From the NCBI GenBank assembly GCA_009703975.1, contig WLFB01000092.1, forward strand, positions 1 to 5,923: DNA of 5,923 nt, given 5' to 3'. Position 1 is the first letter of the stretch; the number at the start of each line of letters is the position of its first letter. This document shows, piece after piece, positions 1 to 4,725 of this stretch. Below the pieces are notes generated by a model, which was not told the DNA's origin, searched no databases, and saw only the letters and a list, made by a program, of their open reading frames with translations. This DNA is from Actinomycetota bacterium (lineage in GTDB: Bacteria > Actinomycetota > Acidimicrobiia > Acidimicrobiales > Ilumatobacteraceae). The position numbers were made by a program, and so were the translations under genes.

Positions 1-17
1 ATGAGTGTTCGTGCCAT
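1..17 (-). CDS. Start of a gene running off the left edge; possible dihydropyrimidinase/hydantoinase
   Basis: Only the first five codons lie in the window and read M-A-R-T-L, with the sixth codon split by the edge. A strong Shine-Dalgarno sequence stands just before the ATG, and the gene lies 45 bp behind the beta-ureidopropionase-like gene in the same direction, so a real start is likely. Dihydropyrimidinases and hydantoinases often begin with a short stretch of the type M-x-x-T-L-I-R-G-G. They catalyse the step before beta-ureidopropionase in reductive pyrimidine breakdown, opening dihydrouracil to N-carbamoyl-beta-alanine. The existence of the start is seen in the sequence; the function is inferred from neighbourhood and five residues only, and any other downstream gene is possible. 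Confidence 0.55.
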
Positions 18-21
18 AATT

Positions 22-27
22 CCTCCC
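22..27 (-). promoter_or_regulatory. Strong Shine-Dalgarno sequence for the gene leaving the left edge
   Basis: On the minus strand the sequence reads GGGAGGAATTATG, placing a full GGGAGG four bases before the ATG at 15-17. It is the best ribosome-binding site on the minus strand of this window and is the main reason for calling a gene start so close to the edge. Confidence 0.65.
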
Positions 28-62
28 GTGGATTTAGATGTGCTTAATTTCTAAGACTGTTA

Positions 63-905
63 CTAACGCTCAACAAGTTCGTCGTATGCATCTGGGCGAC
101 GGTCGCGATAAAACGCCCAGCGGTCGCGCACGGTTTTAATTTTGTCCATATCAAGATCGCGAACAATTAGTTCAGGTTTGTGTGGATCACCTTGATTGCC
201 GACGAACTTGCCTTCAGGATCAACGAAATAACTCTGACCGTAAAAATCGTCATCGCCGAGTGGTTCAATGCCGACTCTGTTGATCGCGCCTACGTAATAC
301 ATGTTGGCGACAGCGGCTGCTGGTTGCTCAATTTTCCAGATGTATTCGCTGAGTCCGCGACTTGTTGCTGATGGATTGAAAACAATTTCTGCACCGTTCA
401 AACCAAGAGCGCGCCAACCTTCGGGAAAGTGTCGGTCGTAGCAAATGTAAATGCCGACTTTGCCAACCGCTGTGTCAAACACTGGATACCCACCTGTGCC
501 AGGTGTGAAGTAGTACTTCTCCCAGAAGCCTTTGACCTGAGGAATATGTTGCTTGCGATATTTGCCGAGATACTTTCCGTCGGCGTCAATAATTGCCGCA
601 GTGTTGTAGTACAAGCCCGCTTGAACAATTTCGTACATCGGCAAAACCATAACCATGCCGAGTTCTTTGGCAAGTGCCTGAAATCGTTTTGTTGTTGGAC
701 CATCTGGAATCGGTTCCGTATACGAGTAATACTCTGGCTCTTGAACTTGGCAAAAGTATGGGCCATAAAATAATTCTTGAAAGCACATTACTTGTGCGCC
801 CTGTTTGGCAGCTTCACGAGCTTGCGCCTCGTGTTTATCGATCATCGTGCCTTTGTCACCCGTCCAATCGGTTTGCAATAACGCTGCTCGAACTGTGCGA
901 CCCAT
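63..905 (-). CDS. Carbon-nitrogen hydrolase, beta-ureidopropionase-like (N-carbamoyl-beta-alanine amidohydrolase)
   Basis: A 280-residue cytoplasmic enzyme of the nitrilase/CN-hydrolase superfamily, spanning the whole family domain. The catalytic residues are visible: Glu44 in CFQEL, Lys118 in YRKQHIP, Glu129 in FWEKYY and Cys155 in YICYDRHFPE. The 11-residue step from Lys118 to Glu129, the segment FNPSATSRGLSEYIWKIE (177-194) and AINRVGIE (207-214) closely recall animal beta-ureidopropionase, which hydrolyses N-carbamoyl-beta-alanine to beta-alanine, CO2 and ammonia. The C-terminal part (262-279) also matches that type. N-carbamoylputrescine or N-carbamoyl-D-amino acid hydrolase activity cannot be excluded, because substrate choice in this family is not readable from the triad. 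The start at 905 is supported by AAGGGGAT (911-918) with about 7 bases of spacing. It lies 23 bp after the glycan-type gene and 45 bp before the partial gene at the edge; if that gene is a dihydropyrimidinase, the pair would perform consecutive steps of pyrimidine degradation. Confidence 0.9.
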   Translation of the reverse strand: MGRTVRAALLQTDWTGDKGTMIDKHEAQAREAAKQGAQVMCFQELFYGPYFCQVQEPEYYSYTEPIPDGPTTKRFQALAKELGMVMVLPMYEIVQAGLYYNTAAIIDADGKYLGKYRKQHIPQVKGFWEKYYFTPGTGGYPVFDTAVGKVGIYICYDRHFPEGWRALGLNGAEIVFNPSATSRGLSEYIWKIEQPAAAVANMYYVGAINRVGIEPLGDDDFYGQSYFVDPEGKFVGNQGDPHKPELIVRDLDMDKIKTVRDRWAFYRDRRPDAYDELVER

Positions 906-928
906 GATCTATCCCCTTATCTTTTGAC

Positions 929-2092
929 TTAATTGCTTTCTAAACTATCAGCGAGCACGCCCTCAACATAAGTTCGAATTTTTGTGTTGCCATAGTCGTA
1001 GACCATTAACTGATCACGAATCCACCCACTGTCGCGCTCCCACTGTTCATCAGAAACCGTGTCTAAATATGTGAAAATACGGTTGTGCTCTTGCGGGTCA
1101 TCACTGCGCGACCAAAACAAACCGGACGTGCCCAAGTTACTGGTCGCGTCAAAGTCGCGCCCGTCAAAGATTTTTGCCATAGGTAGTACGAACCCAATCG
1201 GCACACCGGTCACGAGAGTTTCGTATCCAAGTGTGCTGTGACCCGAAAGAATCCATCTATTCATTATTAAATGTTGGTACGACTCACCACTCACTCTAAA
1301 AAACCCAATTCGAAATTTGGCTTTCTGAAAGATTTCATTAAAAAATTGAGTTTCGAGTTCTTGCTCAATTTTTGATCCGCCATTACCGATGATTAGAAGT
1401 TCATAACTTGTTTTGGCTAAAAACGCATCTAGCGACTGATAAATGTTTCGCTGAGTTTCATGAAGTTCGGTCTCCTTTGATCGAAAAGTTGAAACTAAAG
1501 CGACATCAGATAATTTTCTTCTGTCAAACTCTATTTTATTTTTTTTCAATCGAAAATCGCGATTGTTGAGTGAGACGTTTCCTGAAAATGAAAAATCTAC
1601 AGTGACAAGATGTTGCATTATTTGAGCTGCAGAAATACCAAAAACGAAATACTTATCAGCCGCATTTCTAAACTGCCCAGTATTATTAAACGGCACGCGC
1701 ACCGCAGAATCCGCATGCTTAGTTCGCATACCATTCTGTACTACGGCGACTTGGTAAGTTGCGTTCGTGCGGCGCTTGAGTTGCCACATAGTTGCGTTGT
1801 TGTCGGTTCGAGAAAGAATTAGTTTTGGCTTAACAAAGTCGATATACGCTTCGATATACGCGAGAGCTCCAAGGCGTATTTTTGGCACAGCACGTAACAG
1901 CGCAAACATATTGATACTTTCACCACGAATGTCCAACACGTGCGGTTTGTGATGCGCGAACATCTCGTCTAACGGGCTGGCCGTGCCTCGATCAATGATC
2001 AATAAAGCTGCACGCGGCGGTTTTCGCCACACCCGCTTTGTTCTCCGAAAATACTTGAGAGCGCGTTTCAAAAATTGCAGAAACGACTTCAT
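929..2092 (-). CDS. GT-B-like protein, probably surface carbohydrate biosynthesis; exact function unknown
   Basis: A 387-residue protein without a clear signal peptide. The N-terminus (1-27) is rich in Lys/Arg with hydrophobic residues between, compatible with a peripheral membrane contact. The rest resembles two Rossmann-like halves: SRTDNNATMW (95-104), VVQNGMR (117-123) and FGISAAQIM (151-159) in the first; ALVSTFRSKE (198-207), IGNGGS (235-240) and HSTLGYETLVTGVPIGF (285-301) in the second. The last motif looks like the nucleotide-sugar side of GT-B transferases, and the whole recalls the surface-carbohydrate/LIC12162-like proteins that add sugars or polyol phosphates to surface polymers. 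This is a family-level resemblance from memory; the substrate is unknown. Translation starts 6 bp after the nfuA stop with no Shine-Dalgarno sequence, suggesting coupling to nfuA. A GTG at codon 21 (CGGAGA about 10 bases upstream) is a weaker alternative start. The middle of the gene (about 1310-1560) is visibly more AT-rich than its neighbours. Confidence 0.65.
   Translation of the reverse strand: MKSFLQFLKRALKYFRRTKRVWRKPPRAALLIIDRGTASPLDEMFAHHKPHVLDIRGESINMFALLRAVPKIRLGALAYIEAYIDFVKPKLILSRTDNNATMWQLKRRTNATYQVAVVQNGMRTKHADSAVRVPFNNTGQFRNAADKYFVFGISAAQIMQHLVTVDFSFSGNVSLNNRDFRLKKNKIEFDRRKLSDVALVSTFRSKETELHETQRNIYQSLDAFLAKTSYELLIIGNGGSKIEQELETQFFNEIFQKAKFRIGFFRVSGESYQHLIMNRWILSGHSTLGYETLVTGVPIGFVLPMAKIFDGRDFDATSNLGTSGLFWSRSDDPQEHNRIFTYLDTVSDEQWERDSGWIRDQLMVYDYGNTKIRTYVEGVLADSLESN
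1839..1862. repeat. 12-bp in-frame tandem duplication inside the GT-B-like gene
   Basis: Two adjacent 12-bp units (1839-1850 and 1851-1862) differ only in the last base. On the coding minus strand they encode A-Y-I-E followed by A-Y-I-D at residues 78-85 (the first residue sits at the unit boundary). The near identity at the DNA level suggests a fairly recent slippage duplication that kept the frame. Confidence 0.8.
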
Positions 2093-2098
2093 ATTAAA

Positions 2099-2749
2099 TT
2101 ACGAATAGTACGGGTTGGCACCAGTCGAATGATCAGTGATGTCTCGCACCCGAGTTATCGCCGGCACCTGCTCAACAAGCATGGTCTGAACGCCTTCAAG
2201 CATTGTCTGGCGTGACATCGAACAACCGTGGCAACCACCACCCATTGTGAAATACGCGGTTCCTTCTTTGTCGTGGCCAGAAAAAGTCACAAACCCACCG
2301 TGTGCAGACAGCGCCGGGTTGACTTCGCTGAACACAATTGCTTCAATCTGCGCGGAGATCTCATCATCCGAAACAAGTCCATCAACATGCGCCTTGATCG
2401 GCTTGTTCGGATTGCGAATCAATAAACCTTTGGCGTCATCGTGGTCTAATTCTGCACCACGAAGTAAATCTAAATCTTTAGCACCAATAATTATTTTCAA
2501 ACCATCAATTGTGCGCACCTCGTCAGTGAACGCTGCTTTAACAAACTCATCAAAAACTAAGTCATAACGAAAATCTTCACCAGGTCCTGAGAGAATTTCA
2601 AGACGCAAACCAAGTCTCTCGCGTTCAGTTTCGGCATCACGCAACTCAATTAAGCGTGCATGCGCAATCGGAGTAATCGTAATTAACGTGTCTTTAAGCG
2701 TGTCTTTTGTGGCCGACGCATCGCTGGCGAGAGGGCTTGATTGACTCAT
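2099..2749 (-). CDS. nfuA: NfuA-type iron-sulfur cluster scaffold/carrier (degenerate A-type domain plus NifU C-terminal domain)
   Basis: A 216-residue cytoplasmic protein that would hold a [4Fe-4S] cluster, usually between two subunits, and pass it to client enzymes. Residues 22-112 form a HesB/IscA-like fold that lacks the family's cysteines, as in E. coli NfuA, where this part binds clients. Residues 130-216 are the NifU C-terminal domain, with NPALSAHGGFV (144-154), the cluster-binding GGCHGCSM containing Cys173 and Cys176, and the typical ending NPYYS. The frame is open up to 2821, but an earlier start would run into the riboswitch of the divergent gene and would add residues unlike the family, so ATG 2747-2749 is chosen. 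Its Shine-Dalgarno sequence is weak. Residues 1-21 look like a low-complexity tail. It is the first gene of the leftward unit, followed 6 bp later by the GT-B-like gene; no functional link between them is evident. Confidence 0.9.
   Translation of the reverse strand: MSQSSPLASDASATKDTLKDTLITITPIAHARLIELRDAETERERLGLRLEILSGPGEDFRYDLVFDEFVKAAFTDEVRTIDGLKIIIGAKDLDLLRGAELDHDDAKGLLIRNPNKPIKAHVDGLVSDDEISAQIEAIVFSEVNPALSAHGGFVTFSGHDKEGTAYFTMGGGCHGCSMSRQTMLEGVQTMLVEQVPAITRVRDITDHSTGANPYYS
2684..2707. repeat. 12-bp imperfect in-frame tandem duplication at the start of nfuA
   Basis: Two 12-bp units (2684-2695 and 2696-2707) match at 10 of 12 bases and encode K-D-T-L twice (residues 16-19 and 20-23) in the linker before the degenerate A-type domain. 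Confidence 0.65.
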
Positions 2750-2761
2750 GTGGCTCAAGGC

Positions 2762-2773
2762 TACCCGTGGGTA
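2762..2773. repeat. Short palindrome in the divergent control region, possible operator
   Basis: TACCC and GGGTA flank a two-base centre (GT), giving a perfect 5+5 inverted repeat. It covers the place where the -35 box of the rightward promoter would be expected and would fall in the leader of nfuA on the other strand. A protein-binding site is plausible, but no regulator is encoded here and an inverted repeat this short can arise by chance. Confidence 0.3.
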
Positions 2774-2785
2774 ATGATTGGTAGT

Positions 2786-2794
2786 TGTTATAGT
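2786..2794 (+). promoter_or_regulatory. Extended -10 promoter for the riboswitch-thiamine unit
   Basis: TGTTATAGT gives an extended TGn motif directly joined to TATAGT, one base from the sigma-70-type consensus. No good -35 box is found 16-18 bp upstream (the region reads CCGTGGGT), which is acceptable for an extended -10 promoter. Transcription would begin near 2801, only a few bases before the predicted aptamer, exactly where it should. Confidence 0.5.
2787..2792 (-). promoter_or_regulatory. Possible -10 box for nfuA overlapping the opposite promoter
   Basis: Read on the minus strand, the same bases give TATAAC, an acceptable -10 box that would start transcription near 2780 and leave a leader of about 30 bases before the nfuA ATG. 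There is no matching -35 sequence, so the evidence is weak. A second weak option is TTGAAC (2798-2803) as a -35 with CAATCA (2775-2780) as a -10 at 17-bp spacing. Confidence 0.25.
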
Positions 2795-2803
2795 GAGGTT
2801 CAA

Positions 2804-2900
2804 TACGCACGGGGAGTCCACTGGTTCGGTGGGCTGAGAGGGTGGCCGCCGTCACCGACCCGCACACCTGATCTGGGTAATGCCAGCGGAGGAAGCGATC
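2804..2900 (+). ncRNA. TPP riboswitch (THI element) controlling the thiamine unit
   Basis: The conserved core of the thiamine pyrophosphate aptamer is present: CTGAGA at 2834-2839 and ACCTGATCTGGGTAATGCCA from 2866, followed by GCGGAGG. The helices can be drawn: P2 between CGGG 2810-2813 and CCCG 2859-2862; P3 between CCAC 2818-2821 and GTGG 2829-2832; an optional extra stem GGTG 2841-2844 with CACC 2853-2856; P4 between CCT 2867-2869 and AGG 2890-2892; P5 between CTGG 2873-2876 and CCAG 2883-2886; and a short P1 between CGC 2806-2808 and GCG 2895-2897. TPP binding stabilises this fold. The element lies immediately before thiamine pyrophosphokinase, a fitting target for feedback. No terminator hairpin with a U-run follows, so control is probably at translation initiation. 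Confidence 0.95.
2888..2893 (+). promoter_or_regulatory. Shine-Dalgarno sequence inside the riboswitch
   Basis: GGAGGA stands 7-8 bases before the ATG at 2901 and decides that start over the ATG at 2880, which lies inside the aptamer core. Its AGG forms the 3' strand of predicted helix P4, so the ligand-bound RNA would hide it from the ribosome. Confidence 0.85.
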
Positions 2901-3566
2901 ATGGTCAACACATCTCTAATTTTTGCCGGGGGTCTCGCGCCTGGCGAATCAACTCTGAATGCAGTTAGCAAAATTGAACAAGTTGAATTAGTGATCGCTG
3001 CCGACTCAGGATTACACATCGCACAAAAACTTGGGCTTCATGTTGATGCGATTATCGGCGACATGGACTCAGTGGATGTAAATGCGCTTGACGAAGCTAA
3101 GTCGCGCGGTACAAAAATTATCCAACACGACCGTGATAAGAATTTTACCGACTTACATTCGGCACTTTTATACGCCGCTGAATGTGGAACTAAAAAAATT
3201 GTGGTGGTGACTGCGGGTGGTGGACGCCTTGACCACCAGCTCGGTGTAATTGCTGCGATGTTTGATCCACTACTTCGAAATACACAAGTTGAAGCAATTT
3301 GGGATAACTCAGAAATATTTGCTCTACAAGGACCAGCCAGTTGTGAATTCTCGGCAGAAGTTGCAGACATCGTTGGTTTACAGGCTTTTAGCACCTCCGC
3401 TATAGGTATCAGCACAACTGGATTGCGCTGGCAACTACACAATCAGCAACTCGCAAACCACGAAACCCGAGGTGTAAGTAACGAGGCGACAGAAAAGAGA
3501 ATCTCAGTCTCGCTTGTCTCAGGCCAACTTCTTGTAATTCATCAAATGAAAGAGAAAACAAAATGA
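2901..3566 (+). CDS. thiN: Thiamine pyrophosphokinase (thiamine diphosphokinase)
   Basis: A 221-residue cytoplasmic enzyme that transfers pyrophosphate from ATP to thiamine, giving TPP and AMP. Family signatures are in order: AADSG (33-37), GDMDS (53-57), DRDKNFTD (77-84) and GGGRLDHQLG (106-115) in the N-terminal catalytic domain, then GLRW (174-177) and RGVSNE (190-195) in the C-terminal thiamine-binding domain. The acidic residues of the GDMDS and DxDKxxTD motifs are those expected to coordinate Mg2+-ATP. Length is normal for the bacterial family. The start at 2901 is chosen because the riboswitch-embedded GGAGG is correctly spaced from it; the in-frame ATG at 2880 would add seven codons drawn from the aptamer. 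The stop overlaps the thiB start by ATGA, implying translational coupling. Standing first in a thiamine importer unit under a TPP riboswitch, it makes the effector that represses its own synthesis. Confidence 0.95.
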   Translation: MVNTSLIFAGGLAPGESTLNAVSKIEQVELVIAADSGLHIAQKLGLHVDAIIGDMDSVDVNALDEAKSRGTKIIQHDRDKNFTDLHSALLYAAECGTKKIVVVTAGGGRLDHQLGVIAAMFDPLLRNTQVEAIWDNSEIFALQGPASCEFSAEVADIVGLQAFSTSAIGISTTGLRWQLHNQQLANHETRGVSNEATEKRISVSLVSGQLLVIHQMKEKTK

Positions 3567-4684
3567 GCATGTCAGTCAACAAAAAATATTTTAAGAACCT
3601 AATTTTGGGCATAGTTCTACTTGCAGCAGTTTCTAGCGCATGCGGCAAAGGCTCAACGAATACTGACTCTTCAACCGACCAGACGCAAACGTCATCACAA
3701 AGCGAAAGTTCTGACCCAATCACGTTGACGCTTCTTGCGTATGACTCGTTCACGCCATCTGAAAATATCTTTGATGACTTCACACTTGAGACTGGCGTCA
3801 AAGTTGAAATCGCACTTGGTGGTGACGCGGGAGAATTAGTGACGAAGGCTTCACTCACTGCAGGCAATCCACAAGGCGATGTGTTATGGGGAGTTGACAA
3901 CACACTGCTGTCGAGAGCAATTGATGCGGATATCTTCTCGGCGTATAAAACAAAAAATATCAACGAGCTTGACGAAACAGCGCGTAACTTAGTCTCAGAA
4001 AACCAAGTGTCGCCAGTTGATACTGGCGATGTATGTATTAACTACGACGTCAAATGGTTTACCGATCGAAAAATTGCGCCACCATTGACGTTGCGTGCAT
4101 TGACTTCGGCGAACTATGCGAATCTTCTCGTCGTACCGAGTCCAATTTCTTCATCGCCGGGTTTAGCGTTCATGCTCGCAACAATCGCAGAATTTGGCGA
4201 ATCTGGGTGGGGCGAATACTGGCAGCAACTCAAGCAAAACGGTTTATTGGTTGTAGACGGATGGAACGAGGCCTACTACACAGAATTCTCAGGCTCATCT
4301 GGCAAAGGAGATAGACCGATCGTTGTTAGTTATGGATCGAGTCCTCCCGCAGAAATGATCTACGCGAGCCCAAAGCCTGACACGGCACCGACTGCAGTTG
4401 CCGCACTAACTTGTTACCGCCAAATTGAATTCGCCGGAGTTCTCCGTGGGACAAAGCACGAGCGCGAAGCGCAATTACTAATTGATTACTTAACTGGAGT
4501 CAAATTTCAAGAGGATTTACCACTCACGCTGTTCGTCTACCCCGCTAATACAAAGGCGAAGCTTCCAGCAGAGTTTCTCAAGTATTCGTTACGACCAGAA
4601 TTGCCACTGCAGCTTGATCCTAAATTGATTGCCGAACGACGAACGGCGTGGCTCGATACGTTCACAGATACGGTGTTGCGCTGA
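3563..4684 (+). CDS. thiB: Thiamine ABC transporter substrate-binding lipoprotein
   Basis: A 373-residue extracellular solute-binding protein of the ThiB/TbpA type that captures thiamine for import. The N-terminus is a lipoprotein signal: Lys-rich 7-11, hydrophobic 13-23 and a somewhat loose lipobox S-S-A-C with lipidation at Cys27, then a Ser/Thr/Gln-rich tether (about 30-51) as in Gram-positive lipoproteins. Family marks include AYDSF (59-63), DVLWGVDNTLL (106-116), DGWNEAYYTEF (232-242), VSYGSSPPAE (255-264) and CYRQIEFAGVLRGT (284-297). YDSF, Trp234 and the SYGSSPPAE loop lie where thiamine-contacting residues are found in the family. Apart from the lipidated cysteine, the only cysteines are Cys158 and Cys284, which could form a disulfide. 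The ATG overlaps the thiN stop (ATGA); AAAGAG (about 3548-3553) may serve as its Shine-Dalgarno sequence. A second ATG two codons later (3569) is an equally possible start. Confidence 0.93.
   Translation: MSMSVNKKYFKNLILGIVLLAAVSSACGKGSTNTDSSTDQTQTSSQSESSDPITLTLLAYDSFTPSENIFDDFTLETGVKVEIALGGDAGELVTKASLTAGNPQGDVLWGVDNTLLSRAIDADIFSAYKTKNINELDETARNLVSENQVSPVDTGDVCINYDVKWFTDRKIAPPLTLRALTSANYANLLVVPSPISSSPGLAFMLATIAEFGESGWGEYWQQLKQNGLLVVDGWNEAYYTEFSGSSGKGDRPIVVSYGSSPPAEMIYASPKPDTAPTAVAALTCYRQIEFAGVLRGTKHEREAQLLIDYLTGVKFQEDLPLTLFVYPANTKAKLPAEFLKYSLRPELPLQLDPKLIAERRTAWLDTFTDTVLR
4010..4029. other. Perfect 8-bp stem-loop within thiB
   Basis: TCGCCAGT (4010-4017) and ACTGGCGA (4022-4029) are perfect inverted repeats around a TGAT loop. 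In RNA, two further G-U pairs (4009-4030 and 4008-4031) extend the stem to 10. No T-run follows on either strand, so it does not look like an intrinsic terminator. It encodes residues around S150-D156 of ThiB. Confidence 0.6.
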
Positions 4685-4725
4685 CTGTTGCCGGTTGATT
4701 CGCGATTCTTGATGAATAATTACCA

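Noticed and set aside
1..54. Short plus-strand frame of 17 codons at the left edge
   Set aside because: It has no visible upstream context, and the same bases on the minus strand hold a Shine-Dalgarno sequence and start codon that explain them better.
398..786. Several overlapping open frames of 66-122 codons inside the hydrolase gene on both strands
   Set aside because: They are alternative-frame readings of a gene with clear catalytic motifs, and their sequences show no recognisable domain.
2750..2821. Longer nfuA start giving 24 extra N-terminal residues
   Set aside because: The extension would overlap the divergent promoter and the TPP aptamer on the other strand, and the added residues do not resemble the family; ATG at 2747-2749 suffices.
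2880..2900. Earlier thiN start at ATG 2880
   Set aside because: This ATG lies inside the conserved aptamer core, while GGAGG at 2888-2892 is properly spaced only from the ATG at 2901.
3409..3963. Minus-strand open frame of 184 codons opposite the thiN-thiB junction
   Set aside because: It is antisense to two strongly recognisable genes and is Ser/Val-rich low-complexity sequence with no family features.
4434..4447. CGGAG-TT-CTCCG inverted repeat in thiB
   Set aside because: The loop is only two bases, the stem is short, no T-run follows, and it lies in well-conserved coding sequence; chance is sufficient.
4685..4725. Terminator or separate promoter between thiB and thiP
   Set aside because: The 41-bp gap contains only a TCGCGA palindrome and short GATTC repeats, with no stem plus T-run and no convincing -35/-10 pair, so co-transcription is the simpler reading.
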